Shown here: positions 52,054 to 63,074 of the stretch, piece after piece
How positions within the stretch are numbered: position 1 is the first letter of the stretch
Layout of the letters: every line of letters starts with the position of its first letter
Made by a program: the position numbers and the translations under genes
NCBI RefSeq assembly: GCF_008692845.1
Contig: NZ_VXJW01000011.1
Location: 62,001-126,000 of the forward strand
Length of the DNA stretch: 64,000 nt
Direction: 5' to 3'
From: Salmonella enterica subsp. arizonae
GTDB lineage: Bacteria; Pseudomonadota; Gammaproteobacteria; Enterobacterales; Enterobacteriaceae
The notes under the pieces: generated by a model
The model's database searches: none
Seen by the model: only the letters and a program-made list of their open reading frames with translations
Told to the model about the DNA's origin: nothing

Positions 52054-53475
52054 ATGTCTAATCATGATCCGCTAACGCTAAAGTTGAGCCTGCGGGAAAA
52101 ATGCGCCTATGGCGTGGGCGATTTTGGCTCGAATCTGATGCTGTGTATCGGTACGCTGTATCTACTGAAGTTTTATACCGATGAACTAGGGATGCCCGCT
52201 TATTACGGCGGAATTATCTTTCTGGTGGCGAAATTTTTCACCGCGCTTACCGATATGCTCACCGGCGTATTGCTGGATTCACGCCGTAATATTGGTACAA
52301 AAGGAAAGTTTCGGCCTTTTATTTTGTATGCGTCATTTCCGGTGGCTCTGGTTGCTACTGCGCAATTCTTTGCCACCCACTTTACTTTACCCGTTAAAAC
52401 AGCATTCGCGACGGTGCTGTTTATGCTGTTCGGTCTATTCTACAGCCTGATGAACTGCTCATACGGCGCGATGGTACCCGCTATCACCAAAAATCCGCAT
52501 GAGCGCGCCCAGCTCGCCGCATGGCGACAAGGTGGAGCTACCATTGGCCTGCTGCTTTGTACCGTAGGTTTTATGCCTATTCAGGCGCTGTTCACCACTA
52601 TACCTTCGCCAGGCTATCTGGTTGCCGCGGCCATCTTTTCGGTCTGCGGGCTGTACAGCATGTGGTGGTGTTTTAGTGGAGTGAAAGAGCGGTATATCGA
52701 AACCGTGCCTGACACGCATAAGCCCAGCATATTGAAATCATTTTGCGCTATTTTTCGTAATCCGCCCCTGCTGGTGCTCTGTATCGCCAATCTGTGTACG
52801 CTGGCCGCCTTTAATATTAAACTGGCCATTCAGGTTTATTACACTCAGTACGTGCTAAACGATATTCATTTACTGTCATGGATGGGCTTTTTCAGCATGG
52901 GCTGTATCCTGGTTGGCGTCTTATTAGTACCTACAGCGGTAAAACGCTTCGGGAAAAAACAGGTTTATCTTGGCGGCCTGATACTGTGGGCCATTGGCGA
53001 TATCCTGAATTTTATCTGGGGTGGAACATCATTCCTGTTTGTTATTTTCTCCTGTGTCGCGTTTTTCGGTACCGCCTTCGTCAACAGCCTGAACTGGGCT
53101 CTGGTCCCGGATACGGTTGACTACGGCGAATGGAAAACGGGTATTCGCTCTGAAGGCTCGGTTTATACCGGTTATACCTTTTCCCGCAAAATTTCCGCTG
53201 CGCTTGCTGGCTTCTTGCCAGGTATTATGCTGACGCAAATCGGTTATATGCCCAACATAGCTCAAAGTGACGCCACGTTGCTTGGTTTGCGTCAGCTCAT
53301 TTTTTTATGGCCTTGCGGTCTTGCCATTATCGCAGCACTAACGATGGGCTTTTTTTATAAGCTCAATGAACAACGTTTCGCTTTTATTATCGAGGAAATT
53401 GCTCAACGGAAGAAAACAGGTAATCAAACTGTCGCGACTAATAATAAACAAAGTATTTCTACTGTAAATAATTAA
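52054..53475 (+). CDS. yihO: Sulfoquinovose-type transporter YihO
   Basis: The 473-residue GPH-family symporter is almost identical to E. coli YihO through its length, including GVGDFGSNLMLCIGTLYLL and DSRRNIGTKGKFRPF, with a hydrophilic tail (QRKKTGNQTVATNNKQS). It is closely related to YihP, so a past duplication is likely. It precedes ompL by 67 bases. Confidence 0.94.
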   Translation: MSNHDPLTLKLSLREKCAYGVGDFGSNLMLCIGTLYLLKFYTDELGMPAYYGGIIFLVAKFFTALTDMLTGVLLDSRRNIGTKGKFRPFILYASFPVALVATAQFFATHFTLPVKTAFATVLFMLFGLFYSLMNCSYGAMVPAITKNPHERAQLAAWRQGGATIGLLLCTVGFMPIQALFTTIPSPGYLVAAAIFSVCGLYSMWWCFSGVKERYIETVPDTHKPSILKSFCAIFRNPPLLVLCIANLCTLAAFNIKLAIQVYYTQYVLNDIHLLSWMGFFSMGCILVGVLLVPTAVKRFGKKQVYLGGLILWAIGDILNFIWGGTSFLFVIFSCVAFFGTAFVNSLNWALVPDTVDYGEWKTGIRSEGSVYTGYTFSRKISAALAGFLPGIMLTQIGYMPNIAQSDATLLGLRQLIFLWPCGLAIIAALTMGFFYKLNEQRFAFIIEEIAQRKKTGNQTVATNNKQSISTVNN

Positions 53476-53542
53476 ACGACGCTTGCCGCTTTATCCATCC
53501 CGATGGATGGCGGCTTCCCTACATTTGAAAAATGGATTTATT

Positions 53543-54235
53543 ATGAACTATCTGAATACACTAGTGATATTAACCTCTGTAGTATCTACCTCTGTTTTTG
53601 CTGGCGCTTATGTAGAAAACCGTGAGGCTTATAACCTGGCGTCTGACCAAATGGAGTTTATGCTGCGCGTCGGCTATAACTCCGATATGGGGGCCGGAAT
53701 AATGTTGACCAATACCTATACGCTACAGCGTGATGATGAATTAAAGCACGGTTATAATGAGATTGAGGGCTGGTATCCGTTATTTAAACCAACGGACAGA
53801 TTAACCATCCAGCCTGGGGGCTTAATAAACGATAAAAGCATCGGTTCCGGCGGCGCTGTCTATCTGGATGTTAACTATAAATTTACCCCATGGTTTAATC
53901 TTACGGTACGTAACCGATATAATCACAATAGTTATAGCTCAACCGATTTGAATGGCGAACTGGATAATAATGACAGCTATGAAATCGGTAACTACTGGAA
54001 TTTTACCATTACCGATAAATTTTCTTATACCTTTGAACCACACTATTTTTATAATGTTAATGATTTTAATAGTAGTAATGGTACGAAGCATCATTGGGAA
54101 ATCACCAATACTTTCAGATACCGGATTAGCCAGAGCTGGCTGCCGTACTTAGAGTTACGCTGGTTGGATCGCAATGTGGAACCCTATCATCGCGAACAAA
54201 ACCAGATTCGCATTGGGGCCAAATATTTCTTCTAA
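53543..54235 (+). CDS. ompL: OmpL, KdgM-family outer membrane porin
   Basis: From MNYLNTLVILTSVVSTSVFA (53543) the protein has 230 residues, the E. coli length, with a signal peptide ending FAGA. Amphipathic strands alternate through the mature part and the last residue is Phe (IGAKYFF), as needed for BamA recognition. It presumably admits sulfoquinovosyl compounds across the outer membrane. It closes the yih run and is followed by a shared terminator with typA. Confidence 0.94.
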   Translation: MNYLNTLVILTSVVSTSVFAGAYVENREAYNLASDQMEFMLRVGYNSDMGAGIMLTNTYTLQRDDELKHGYNEIEGWYPLFKPTDRLTIQPGGLINDKSIGSGGAVYLDVNYKFTPWFNLTVRNRYNHNSYSSTDLNGELDNNDSYEIGNYWNFTITDKFSYTFEPHYFYNVNDFNSSNGTKHHWEITNTFRYRISQSWLPYLELRWLDRNVEPYHREQNQIRIGAKYFF

Positions 54236-54246
54236 ACGAATGTATT

Positions 54247-54276
54247 AAAAAGCCGCTGAATTTCAGCGGCTTTTTT
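54247..54276. terminator. Bidirectional terminator of ompL and typA
   Basis: The stem AAGCCGCTGAA/TTCAGCGGCTT has an A run on the left and six T on the right, so it works for both convergent genes. Confidence 0.9.
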
Positions 54277-54308
54277 GGTGCCGGATGGCGACTTACGAGA
54301 AACTCGTA

Positions 54309-56132
54309 TTACTCTTCTTTCTGACCACGGTTCGCACGGCGGCGATCGTTTTCCGTCAGGTGACGTTTACGAATACGGATAGAGGTTGGAGTTACTTCTA
54401 CCAGTTCGTCGTCATCAATGAACTCCAGCGCTTGCTCAAGGCTCATTTTAATTGGCGGAACCAGAATAACCGCTTCATCCGTACCGGACGCACGCATGTT
54501 GGTCAGTTTCTTACCGGTCAGACAGTTTACCGTCAGGTCGTTGGAACGACTGTGAATACCGATAATCTGGCCTTCGTAAACTTCCGCGCCGTGCCCCAGG
54601 AACAGCTTACCGCGATCCTGCAAACCGAACAGCGCAAACGCAACCGCTTTACCCTGACCGTTGGAGATCAGTACGCCGTTCTGACGCTGGCCCACTTCAC
54701 CCGGACGAATATCGTCGTAATGGCTGAAGGTGGAATACAGCAGACCGGTACCAGAGGTCATAGTCATGAATTCTGAACGGAAACCAATAAGCCCACGGCT
54801 TGGGATCACGTAGTCAAGGCGCACGCGGCCTTTACCGTCTGGATTCATGTTTTTCAGGTCGCCTTTACGCTCGCCCAGCGCCTGCATGACAGACCCCTGG
54901 TGCTGCTCTTCGACGTCCAGCGTCACGTTCTCGTATGGCTCTTGTTTACGGCCATCGATTTCGCGGAAGATAACTTTCGGACGGGATACCGCCAGTTCGA
55001 AACCTTCACGACGCATGTTTTCAATCAGCACGGACAGGTGCAGTTCACCACGACCGGATACACGGAACGCATCCGCATCTTCGGTTTCTTCAACGCGCAG
55101 CGCCACGTTATGCACCAGCTCTTTGTTAAGGCGGTCAAGAATCTGACGAGAAGTCACAAACTTACCTTCTTTACCGCAGAACGGAGAGGTGTTAACGCAG
55201 AAGAACATAGACACGGTAGGCTCATCAACGGACAGCGCCGGCAACGCTTCCACGTTCTGCGGGTCGCAGATAGTGTCAGAAATGTTCAGTTCGCCCAGGC
55301 CGGTTATCGCAATGATATCGCCCGCTTCGGCGATATTGCTGTCGATACGCTCCAGACCCAGATGCGTCAGTACTTTACCCACTTTCGCGTTACGGGTTTT
55401 GCCTTCGCTATCGATGATAGTAACCTGCTGGTTTGGCTTCACTTTGCCGCGTTTGATGCGGCCAATGCCGATAACGCCAACGTAGTTGTTGTAGTCCAAC
55501 TGGGAGATCTGCATCTGGAACGGACCATCAAGGTCAACGTCCGGCGCCGGAACATGGTCAACGATCGCCTGATACAGCGGGGTCATGTCTTCCGCCATAT
55601 CTTCGTGGTCCAGACCCGCGATACCATTTAACGCCGACGCGTAGATGATCGGGAAGTCCAACTGTTCGTCGGTCGCGTCGAGGTTAACGAACAGGTCGAA
55701 TACCTGGTCAACAACCCAGTCAGGGCGAGCACCAGGGCGGTCAACTTTGTTGATAACCACAATCGGTTTGAGGCCATGAGCAAAGGCTTTTTTGGTCACG
55801 AAGCGCGTTTGCGGCATCGGGCCGTCAAATGCGTCAACCACCAGCAGCACAGAGTCAACCATGGACATGACGCGCTCTACTTCACCACCGAAGTCAGCGT
55901 GCCCGGGAGTATCAACGATGTTGATACGGTAATCATTCCATTTAATAGCGGTGTTTTTAGCGAGGATAGTAATACCACGCTCTTTCTCCAAATCGTTGGA
56001 GTCCATCACTCGCTCTTGAGTTTCGGCACGCGCGTCGAACGTACCGGATTGCTGGAGCAGCTTATCAACCAGGGTAGTTTTACCATGGTCAACGTGCGCG
56101 ATGATGGCGATGTTACGCAAATTTTCGATCAC
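54309..56132 (-). CDS. typA: TypA/BipA, ribosome-associated GTPase
   Basis: The 607-residue translational GTPase shows G1 [11 protein letters not shown]3 [10 protein letters not shown] and G4 NKVDRPGA, followed by EF-G-like domains and the TypA C-terminal domain (residues 480-607). It assists 50S subunit assembly at low temperature and stress responses, and in Salmonella is linked to virulence gene expression. It is divergent from glnA. Confidence 0.98.
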   Translation of the reverse strand: MIENLRNIAIIAHVDHGKTTLVDKLLQQSGTFDARAETQERVMDSNDLEKERGITILAKNTAIKWNDYRINIVDTPGHADFGGEVERVMSMVDSVLLVVDAFDGPMPQTRFVTKKAFAHGLKPIVVINKVDRPGARPDWVVDQVFDLFVNLDATDEQLDFPIIYASALNGIAGLDHEDMAEDMTPLYQAIVDHVPAPDVDLDGPFQMQISQLDYNNYVGVIGIGRIKRGKVKPNQQVTIIDSEGKTRNAKVGKVLTHLGLERIDSNIAEAGDIIAITGLGELNISDTICDPQNVEALPALSVDEPTVSMFFCVNTSPFCGKEGKFVTSRQILDRLNKELVHNVALRVEETEDADAFRVSGRGELHLSVLIENMRREGFELAVSRPKVIFREIDGRKQEPYENVTLDVEEQHQGSVMQALGERKGDLKNMNPDGKGRVRLDYVIPSRGLIGFRSEFMTMTSGTGLLYSTFSHYDDIRPGEVGQRQNGVLISNGQGKAVAFALFGLQDRGKLFLGHGAEVYEGQIIGIHSRSNDLTVNCLTGKKLTNMRASGTDEAVILVPPIKMSLEQALEFIDDDELVEVTPTSIRIRKRHLTENDRRRANRGQKEE

Positions 56133-56283
56133 AACTTTGCCTCAGGCATTAGAAATAGCGCGTTATTGTACACGGATTAATCGCACTACAAAACAGGATC
56201 ACAAACATCCTCCGCAAACAAGTATTGCAGAGTCTCTTTGTGATCGCTTTCACGGAGCGTTAAAAGGGTGGCTTGCGTTCTAT

Positions 56284-56299
56284 TGCACCAATGTGGTGC
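56284..56299. promoter_or_regulatory. NtrC site 1 upstream of glnA
   Basis: TGCACCAATGTGGTGC is a near-perfect NtrC palindrome (GCACCAN5TGGTGC-type). It is the strong distal enhancer site of glnA. Confidence 0.85.
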
Positions 56300-56315
56300 T
56301 TAATGTTCACATTAA

Positions 56316-56331
56316 GCACTATTTTGGTGCA
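56316..56331. promoter_or_regulatory. NtrC site 2 upstream of glnA
   Basis: GCACTATTTTGGTGCA is the second strong NtrC palindrome, 32 bases (three helical turns) from the first, allowing cooperative binding. A weaker third copy (tgcacgatggtgc) is near 56358-56370. Confidence 0.82.
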
Positions 56332-56403
56332 ACATAGTCACCGTGGTGCAGCCCTTTTGCACGATGGTGCGCATGATAACGCCTTTTGGGGGCAATGTGA
56401 AAG

Positions 56404-56420
56404 TTGGCACAGATTTCGCT
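56404..56420 (+). promoter_or_regulatory. Sigma54 promoter glnAp2
   Basis: TTGGCACAGATTTCGCT carries the GG and GC dinucleotides (56406-56407 and 56418-56419) ten bases apart, as required for sigma54. It is activated by phosphorylated NtrC from the sites above. Confidence 0.9.
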
Positions 56421-56506
56421 TTATATTTTTACGGCGACACGGCCAGCAGAATTGAAGATCTCGTTACCACGACGACCGACCATGACCAATCCGGGAGAGT
56501 ATAAGT

Positions 56507-57916
56507 ATGTCCGCTGAACACGTTTTGACGATGCTGAACGAACACGAAGTGAAGTTTGTCGATCTGCGCTTCACCGATACCAAAGGCAAAGAACAGCACG
56601 TCACGATTCCTGCTCATCAGGTAAATGCCGAATTCTTTGAAGAAGGCAAAATGTTTGACGGCTCCTCTATCGGCGGCTGGAAAGGCATTAACGAATCCGA
56701 TATGGTGCTGATGCCGGATGCGTCTACTGCGGTTATCGACCCGTTCTTCGCCGACTCTACCCTGATTATCCGTTGCGATATCCTGGAACCTGGCACTCTG
56801 CAAGGTTATGACCGTGACCCGCGTTCCATCGCGAAGCGTGCGGAAGACTATCTGCGTGCGACAGGTATCGCTGATACGGTTCTGTTTGGGCCGGAACCTG
56901 AATTTTTCCTGTTTGACGACATCCGTTTCGGTACGTCCATTTCCGGTTCTCACGTAGCCATTGACGACATTGAAGGCGCCTGGAACTCCTCCACCCAATA
57001 CGAAGGTGGTAATAAAGGTCACCGTCCGGCAGTGAAGGGGGGCTACTTCCCGGTACCGCCTGTCGACTCCGCGCAGGATATTCGTTCTGAAATGTGTCTG
57101 GTCATGGAGCAGATGGGCCTGGTTGTCGAAGCGCACCACCACGAAGTAGCGACTGCGGGTCAGAACGAAGTGGCAACCCGCTTTAACACCATGACCAAAA
57201 AAGCCGACGAAATTCAGATTTACAAATATGTGGTGCATAACGTGGCTCACCGCTTCGGTAAGACCGCGACCTTTATGCCAAAACCAATGTTCGGTGATAA
57301 CGGTTCCGGTATGCACTGCCACATGTCCCTGTCCAGGAACGGCGTAAACCTGTTCTCCGGTGACAAATATGCCGGCCTGTCTGAACAAGCGCTGTACTAC
57401 ATCGGCGGCGTCATCAAACACGCCAAAGCCATCAACGCCCTGGCGAACCCGACTACCAACTCCTACAAGCGTCTGGTCCCGGGTTATGAAGCGCCTGTGA
57501 TGCTGGCCTACTCCGCCCGTAACCGTTCCGCCTCGATCCGTATTCCGGTGGTGGCGTCTCCGAAAGCGCGCCGTATCGAAGTTCGTTTCCCGGACCCGGC
57601 GGCTAACCCGTATTTATGCTTTGCCGCCCTGCTGATGGCAGGCCTCGACGGTATCAAGAATAAAATCCATCCGGGCGAAGCGATGGACAAAAACCTGTAC
57701 GACCTGCCGCCGGAAGAGGCGAAAGAGATCCCACAGGTTGCCGGTTCTCTGGAAGAAGCGCTAAACGCGCTGGATCTGGATCGCGAGTTCCTGAAAGCAG
57801 GCGGCGTGTTCACTGATGAAGCGATCGATGCGTACATTGCGCTACGTCGCGAAGAAGATGACCGGGTGCGTATGACCCCGCACCCGGTAGAGTTTGAGCT
57901 GTACTACAGCGTTTAA
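56507..57916 (+). CDS. glnA: Glutamine synthetase
   Basis: The 469-residue type I enzyme has the P-loop-like [16 protein letters not shown] and ends with the adenylylation-site tyrosine in NLYDLPPEE near residue 398. It makes glutamine from glutamate, ammonia and ATP. A ribosome site ggaga lies just before the ATG. Expression depends on the NtrC/sigma54 region and, at high nitrogen, on a sigma70 promoter upstream. Confidence 0.99.
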   Translation: MSAEHVLTMLNEHEVKFVDLRFTDTKGKEQHVTIPAHQVNAEFFEEGKMFDGSSIGGWKGINESDMVLMPDASTAVIDPFFADSTLIIRCDILEPGTLQGYDRDPRSIAKRAEDYLRATGIADTVLFGPEPEFFLFDDIRFGTSISGSHVAIDDIEGAWNSSTQYEGGNKGHRPAVKGGYFPVPPVDSAQDIRSEMCLVMEQMGLVVEAHHHEVATAGQNEVATRFNTMTKKADEIQIYKYVVHNVAHRFGKTATFMPKPMFGDNGSGMHCHMSLSRNGVNLFSGDKYAGLSEQALYYIGGVIKHAKAINALANPTTNSYKRLVPGYEAPVMLAYSARNRSASIRIPVVASPKARRIEVRFPDPAANPYLCFAALLMAGLDGIKNKIHPGEAMDKNLYDLPPEEAKEIPQVAGSLEEALNALDLDREFLKAGGVFTDEAIDAYIALRREEDDRVRMTPHPVEFELYYSV

Positions 57917-58102
57917 GTTGCCGTGGAAACGTTTAGCCTGTTCAGGCAGGCTTGAGATAGATGGCGAATGATAAGACACCTGATGGCGCAAGCTTATCAG
58001 GTCTACCGGTAATATCACCTTGTAGGCCGGATAAGGCAAAGCCGCCATCCGGCATCTACGTTTGCTATTCATCTGTAGCCCATCGCACGATGGGCTTTTT
58101 TC
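57917..58102 (+). ncRNA. glnA 3' UTR, probable source of GlnZ sRNA
   Basis: In E. coli and Salmonella the glnA 3' UTR is processed to GlnZ, an Hfq-bound sRNA that adjusts carbon and nitrogen genes. Here a REP-like unit (about 58022-58055) and the terminator at 58077-58102 fall in this interval. The exact 5' end cannot be read from sequence. The presence of an active GlnZ in this strain is inference. Confidence 0.45.
58077..58102 (+). terminator. glnA terminator
   Basis: AGCCCATC/GATGGGCT with a CGCA-type loop is followed by six T. It ends glnA transcription before glnL and would be the 3' end of GlnZ. Confidence 0.88.
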
Positions 58103-58151
58103 TCCATCAACAATCTGATCTCACGCGCTTTTTAGTAGTAAAAAGCTATAA

Positions 58152-58168
58152 TGCACTAAAATGGTGCA
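58152..58168. promoter_or_regulatory. NtrC site at the glnL promoter
   Basis: TGCACTAAAATGGTGCA is an NtrC palindrome that overlaps the -10-like tataat of the glnL promoter. NtrC is known to repress glnLG from this position. The glnL start is at 58190. Confidence 0.78.
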
Positions 58169-58189
58169 TTACTTTCAGGAGACTGCTGA

Positions 58190-59239
58190 ATGGCAACAGG
58201 CATGCGGCCCGATGCTGGGCAGATCCTCAATTCGTTAATCAACAGTGTGCTGGTGGTCGACGACGCGCTGGCAATCCATTACGCCAACCCTGCCGCGCAA
58301 CAGTTGCTCGCGCAAAGCTCACGTAAACTGTTTGGTACGCCGTTACCTGAACTGTTGAGCTATTTTTCGTTAAATATTGACCTGATGGGCGAGAGTTTAG
58401 CGGCAGGACAAGGCTTTACCGATAATGAAGTGACGCTGGTAATTGATAGTCGCTCACATATTCTCTCTTTAACCGCACAACGTCTGCCCGACGGTTTTAT
58501 TCTGCTTGAAATGACGCCGATGGATAACCAGCGCCGTCTGAGTCAGGAGCAGTTGCAGCACGCGCAGCAAATCGCCGCCCGCGATCTGGTTCGCGGTCTG
58601 GCGCACGAAATCAAAAATCCGCTCGGCGGCCTGCGCGGCGCAGCGCAGTTGCTCAGCAAGGCGCTGCCCGACCCGTCGCTAACGGAATATACCAAAGTCA
58701 TCATTGAACAGGCCGACAGGCTACGCAACCTTGTCGATCGTTTGCTGGGACCGCAACATCCGGGAATGCACATCACCGAGAGCATACATAAAGTCGCGGA
58801 GCGCGTGGTCACGCTGGTTTCGATGGAGTTGCCGGATAATATCCGGCTTATCCGCGATTACGACCCCAGTCTGCCGGAGCTGCCGCACGATCCGGAGCAG
58901 ATTGAACAGGTGCTACTGAATATTGTCCGCAACGCCTTGCAGGCGCTGGGGTCGGAAGGCGGCGAAATTACGCTGCGCACGCGTACCGCCTTCCAGTTAA
59001 CGTTGCACGGCGAACGCTATCGTCTGGCGGCGCGTATAGACGTTGAAGACAACGGGCCGGGCATACCTCCCCATTTACAGGATACGCTCTTCTATCCGAT
59101 GGTCAGCGGTCGCGAAGGCGGCACCGGGCTTGGATTATCCATTGCCCGCAATCTTATCGATCAACACGCCGGCAAAATTGAATTCACCAGTTGGCCGGGT
59201 CATACCGAGTTTTCGGTCTACCTGCCGATTCGGAAATAG
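58190..59239 (+). CDS. glnL: GlnL (NtrB), nitrogen sensor kinase/phosphatase
   Basis: The 349-residue protein has an N-terminal PAS domain (residues 10-115) and a kinase part with phosphorylated His139 in [11 protein letters not shown]. The ATP-binding motifs are present: the N-box [11 protein letters not shown]1 DNGPGIP and G2 [10 protein letters not shown]. With PII it phosphorylates or dephosphorylates NtrC. It is nine bases before glnG. Confidence 0.98.
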   Translation: MATGMRPDAGQILNSLINSVLVVDDALAIHYANPAAQQLLAQSSRKLFGTPLPELLSYFSLNIDLMGESLAAGQGFTDNEVTLVIDSRSHILSLTAQRLPDGFILLEMTPMDNQRRLSQEQLQHAQQIAARDLVRGLAHEIKNPLGGLRGAAQLLSKALPDPSLTEYTKVIIEQADRLRNLVDRLLGPQHPGMHITESIHKVAERVVTLVSMELPDNIRLIRDYDPSLPELPHDPEQIEQVLLNIVRNALQALGSEGGEITLRTRTAFQLTLHGERYRLAARIDVEDNGPGIPPHLQDTLFYPMVSGREGGTGLGLSIARNLIDQHAGKIEFTSWPGHTEFSVYLPIRK

Positions 59240-59247
59240 AGGTGTTT

Positions 59248-60657
59248 ATGCAACGAGGAATAGTCTGGGTCGTCGATGACGATAGTTCCATCCGTTGGGT
59301 ACTTGAACGTGCTCTCGCCGGGGCAGGGTTGACCTGTATCGCCTTTGAGAATGGTAATGAAGCGCTGGCTGCACTGGCCAGTAAAACGCCTGACGTCTTG
59401 CTATCGGATATCCGAATGCCAGGAATGGACGGACTGGCGCTGTTAAAACAGATTAAACAACGCCATCCGATGCTTCCGGTCATCATTATGACCGCGCATT
59501 CCGATTTGGATGCTGCCGTGAGCGCCTATCAGCAGGGAGCGTTTGATTATCTGCCTAAGCCGTTTGATATTGATGAAGCCGTCGCTCTGGTCGAGCGCGC
59601 GATTAGTCATTATCAGGAGCAGCAGCAACCGCGTAATATTGAGGTTAACGGCCCGACGACTGACATGATAGGCGAAGCGCCCGCCATGCAGGATGTGTTT
59701 CGCATTATTGGTCGGCTGTCGCGTTCTTCGATTAGCGTGCTGATTAACGGAGAATCCGGGACAGGTAAAGAACTGGTTGCCCATGCGCTACATCGCCATA
59801 GCCCACGCGCCAACGCGCCGTTTATCGCGCTCAATATGGCGGCCATCCCGAAAGATTTGATCGAATCTGAACTGTTTGGTCATGAGAAAGGCGCTTTTAC
59901 CGGGGCGAATACCATTCGGCAGGGCCGTTTCGAGCAGGCTGACGGCGGTACGCTGTTTCTGGACGAAATTGGCGATATGCCGCTGGATGTCCAGACTCGT
60001 CTGTTACGCGTGCTGGCTGACGGACAGTTCTACCGCGTGGGCGGATACGCGCCGGTAAAAGTAGATGTGCGCATTATCGCCGCCACCCACCAGAATCTCG
60101 AATTACGCGTTCAGGAAGGAAAATTCCGCGAAGACCTGTTCCACCGCCTGAATGTGATTCGCATTCATCTCCCGCCGCTGCGCGAGCGTCGTGAAGATAT
60201 TCCACGTCTGGCGCGCCATTTTTTGCAGGTCGCCGCGCATGAATTAGGCGTAGAAGCTAAATTATTACATCCGGAAACCGAAACAGCGTTAACGCGCCTA
60301 GCATGGCCTGGTAACGTGCGTCAGTTAGAAAATACCTGCCGCTGGCTCACCGTCATGGCCGCCGGGCAAGAGGTATTGATTCAGGATTTACCGGGTGAAC
60401 TGTTTGAAGCCTCGGCGCCGGATAGTTCATCCCATCTGCCGCCGGATAGTTGGGCCACATTACTGGCACAATGGGCAGACCGCGCCTTGCGGGCCGGTCA
60501 TCAAAATTTGCTTTATGAAGCGCAGACAGAACTGGAAAGAACATTACTGACCACGGCCTTACGCCATACGCTGGGCCATAAACAGGAAGCCGCCAGGCTG
60601 CTCGGTTGGGGGCGAAACACCCTAACGCGGAAGTTGAAAGAGTTGGGAATGGGGTAA
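59248..60657 (+). CDS. glnG: GlnG (NtrC), sigma54-dependent response regulator
   Basis: From [18 protein letters not shown] (59248) the protein has 469 residues. The receiver domain contains phosphorylated Asp54 ([12 protein letters not shown]). The AAA+ domain has Walker A GESGTGKE and the sigma54 loop GAFTGA. The C-terminus is a Fis-like helix-turn-helix ([20 protein letters not shown]). It activates glnA and the nitrogen regulon. An upstream in-frame extension to 59191 overlaps glnL. Confidence 0.98.
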   Translation: MQRGIVWVVDDDSSIRWVLERALAGAGLTCIAFENGNEALAALASKTPDVLLSDIRMPGMDGLALLKQIKQRHPMLPVIIMTAHSDLDAAVSAYQQGAFDYLPKPFDIDEAVALVERAISHYQEQQQPRNIEVNGPTTDMIGEAPAMQDVFRIIGRLSRSSISVLINGESGTGKELVAHALHRHSPRANAPFIALNMAAIPKDLIESELFGHEKGAFTGANTIRQGRFEQADGGTLFLDEIGDMPLDVQTRLLRVLADGQFYRVGGYAPVKVDVRIIAATHQNLELRVQEGKFREDLFHRLNVIRIHLPPLRERREDIPRLARHFLQVAAHELGVEAKLLHPETETALTRLAWPGNVRQLENTCRWLTVMAAGQEVLIQDLPGELFEASAPDSSSHLPPDSWATLLAQWADRALRAGHQNLLYEAQTELERTLLTTALRHTLGHKQEAARLLGWGRNTLTRKLKELGMG

Positions 60658-60770
60658 GCGTTAACCGCTTATGTAAAGATTAATAATTGAGCGTAAAACG
60701 CTGCTATTTTGCACTTTACTGTTCCGATGAGTTCAGTATGATCATGCCCGGCAATCGGGGGAGATTCATT

Positions 60771-60881
60771 ATGTTGGAATCTATTATTAATCTGGTATCG
60801 AGTGGAGTCGTCGACAGCCACACGCCACAAACAGCGATAGCCGCAGTATTGTGTGCAGCGCTGGTGGAGCTGTTCAGCTAG
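60771..60881 (+). CDS. yshB: YshB, small protein of Salmonella and E. coli
   Basis: The 36-residue peptide MLESIINLVSSGVVDSHTPQ...LCAALVELFS is an exact-looking YshB with one hydrophobic helix. A strong ggggga site is eight bases upstream. In Salmonella YshB has been linked to intracellular survival. It is monocistronic between glnG and hemN. Confidence 0.88.
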   Translation: MLESIINLVSSGVVDSHTPQTAIAAVLCAALVELFS

Positions 60882-60883
60882 CG

Positions 60884-60921
60884 GGTAGGCCGGGTGGTGG
60901 CTTCGCCTTATCCGGCCTACC
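60884..60921. repeat. REP element between yshB and hemN
   Basis: A palindromic unit ggtaggccgggtggtgg...cgccttatccggcctacc lies between two convergent genes and may end both transcripts. Confidence 0.8.
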
Positions 60922-60931
60922 CTATTCCGTA

Positions 60932-62305
60932 CTATATCACCCTCGAGAACTGCTGCATCCGTGCTTTCTGGCGCAGATATGCATCAAAGCACATACAAAT
61001 ATTACGGATTAGAAGACGCCCTTTCGGCGTGACCTGAATCCCCTTCTCATTCACATCCACCAGCCCATCTTTCGCCAGCGGTGCCAGTAATTGTAAATCC
61101 TCGGTAAAATACTCAGCGAAATGCAAACCCCACTGCTGTTCGACGGCGCTAAAATCCAGGCGGAAGTTACAAATCAGCGCTTTGATAACATCGCGACGAA
61201 TGCAATCATCACGGGTCAGTGTGATACCACGCCATAGCGCATTGCCCCGCGCATTCACTTGCTGGTAATAACGCTTCAGCTCTTTCTGGTTCTGCATGTA
61301 GCCATCGCCAATCATGCTGATGGCGGAAACGCCCATCCCCAGCAGGTCGGTATCGCCCTGGGTGGTATATCCCTGAAAATTACGGTGCAGCGCGCCTTCG
61401 CGCTGCGCGACGGCCAGCTCGTCGTCCGGGCGGGCAAAATGGTCCATCCCAATAAACTGATAACCAGCCTGAGTAAGCGATACGATTGTCTCCTGCAAAA
61501 TATCCAGTTTCTGCTGCGCGCTGGGTAAATCGGTATTTTTAATTTTACGCTGTGCGGCAAAAAGCGTTGGCAGATGCGCGTAGTTAAAAACGCTCAAACG
61601 ATCGGGGTTCAGTTCCGTCACACGTTGCAGTGTGAAAGCAAAGCTTTCCGGCGTCTGTTTCGGTAGACCGTAGATCAAATCGATATTCGTCGAGGTAAAG
61701 CCAATATTGCGGGCGTGGTTAAGCAGCATAAAGATAAGTTCTTCATCTTGTTCGCGGTTAACCAGGCGCTGAACCTCTTTATTAAAGTCTTGCACACCCA
61801 TACTCAGGCGGTTAAAACCTTCCGCGCGTAAATGATCGAGCACATCCAGCTCAATTTCACGGGGATCGATTTCGATCGAGATTTCCGCGTCGGTATTAAA
61901 GTGGAAATTTTCACGCAACAGCGTCATTAAGCGACTGATTTGAGCTTTATTCAGGTAAGTTGGCGTACCGCCGCCCCAGTGAAGCTGGCTAACCTGACGA
62001 CCTGCAAACAGCGGCGCGCGATGGCGGATTTCTTGCTCAAGCGCGTCAAGATATTGGTCAGCTTTATGCTGTTGGCGGGTGACAATTTTGTTGCAGCCGC
62101 AGAAATAACACAACTTGTGGCAAAACGGGATATGCACGTACAGCGAGAGCGGACGTTCAGGATAACGCGCCACAGCCTGCGAGAATGCTGCTTCCTCGAA
62201 GTCTTCAGCAAACTCCAGCGCGGTTGGGTACGAGGTATATCGTGGCCCGGAATAGTTATATTTCTGGATCAGGGCCAGATCCCAGTCTATTTGCTGTTCA
62301 GACAT
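60932..62305 (-). CDS. hemN: Oxygen-independent coproporphyrinogen III dehydrogenase
   Basis: From MSEQQIDWDLALIQKYNY (62305) the enzyme has 457 residues, the E. coli length; the longer frame has no conservation. It is a radical SAM protein with the [4Fe-4S] motif CHKLCYFCGC (Cys62, Cys66, Cys69) and the HemN glycine-rich GGGTPTYL. It converts coproporphyrinogen III to protoporphyrinogen IX without oxygen in heme synthesis. It is transcribed away from yihI. Confidence 0.98.
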   Translation of the reverse strand: MSEQQIDWDLALIQKYNYSGPRYTSYPTALEFAEDFEEAAFSQAVARYPERPLSLYVHIPFCHKLCYFCGCNKIVTRQQHKADQYLDALEQEIRHRAPLFAGRQVSQLHWGGGTPTYLNKAQISRLMTLLRENFHFNTDAEISIEIDPREIELDVLDHLRAEGFNRLSMGVQDFNKEVQRLVNREQDEELIFMLLNHARNIGFTSTNIDLIYGLPKQTPESFAFTLQRVTELNPDRLSVFNYAHLPTLFAAQRKIKNTDLPSAQQKLDILQETIVSLTQAGYQFIGMDHFARPDDELAVAQREGALHRNFQGYTTQGDTDLLGMGVSAISMIGDGYMQNQKELKRYYQQVNARGNALWRGITLTRDDCIRRDVIKALICNFRLDFSAVEQQWGLHFAEYFTEDLQLLAPLAKDGLVDVNEKGIQVTPKGRLLIRNICMCFDAYLRQKARMQQFSRVI

Positions 62306-62493
62306 GCTCACTCCTTCCGATGGCGTCTCTGGCGGGTACGGCGTACCGGCTTCACGCCATGACGGACGGCAAGCCGGCTGCGCAGCCATTTCTGTCGCCG
62401 CGACAATCGCTGTAGTTTAACGAATAACCACACCAGATAACATATAACCGGAAGGGTTATAAGCAGGACGGGCAAACCCACAATGTAAACCCG

Positions 62494-63006
62494 TTATTTG
62501 CCGCCTCTTAGCAGGCGCATCATATCTTCCTGCTTCTCGTCCTCTTCTTCGTCTTCCTCGTCATCGTAAGACAGACCAAGCTTCTGCATCAGTTCATCAA
62601 TACGATCCAGTTTGGCATCTACCCAGGCTTGATCTTCCGCATTCAGGGTTTCGCCCGCTTCCAGGCGTTCTAACAGCGCATCCAGGCGCTCATCCGTTTC
62701 CAGTAAATCCAACTCCGCCTGCGGTGAAAGCATAAGTTTCTCACTTTTCGGTTTATGTTGTTGGGTCACTTTTTCAGTTACGCCCAATGGAATAGGTGTT
62801 TTACTGCCAATACGTGGATCTTTTTGTTGATTCTGATTACCGCCGCCTGAAGCGGGTTTACCGCCCGCCGCACGGCTCCCCGGTGCATGACCACGATGTT
62901 TTTTCAGGCGCTTACGGTCACGCGCCTCTTGGTTTAACTCTTCACGCGTTTTACGACGCTGTTTGCCAAAGGCTTTACTGCGCGGTGCAGAGGTTGGTTT
63001 TTTCAT
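62494..63006 (-). CDS. yihI: YihI, GTPase-activating protein for Der
   Basis: The 170-residue protein has a basic N-terminal half ([20 protein letters not shown]) and an acidic C-terminal tail ([17 protein letters not shown]). It stimulates GTP hydrolysis by the ribosome assembly GTPase Der (EngA). It lies downstream of csrC on the same strand. Length and charge pattern fit the family. Confidence 0.95.
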   Translation of the reverse strand: MKKPTSAPRSKAFGKQRRKTREELNQEARDRKRLKKHRGHAPGSRAAGGKPASGGGNQNQQKDPRIGSKTPIPLGVTEKVTQQHKPKSEKLMLSPQAELDLLETDERLDALLERLEAGETLNAEDQAWVDAKLDRIDELMQKLGLSYDDEEDEEEDEKQEDMMRLLRGGK

Positions 63007-63074
63007 GATGTCAGATCTTTAAGCCGTTTCATTCAGTATAGAATTGAGGCGGAATCTAGCAGAAAGCAAGCAAA

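Noticed and set aside
54900-55631. 243-codon frame opposite typA
   Set aside because: Shadow frame produced by the codon bias of the well conserved typA gene.
56429-57421. 330-codon frame opposite glnA
   Set aside because: Antisense shadow of glnA; no signals and no family match.
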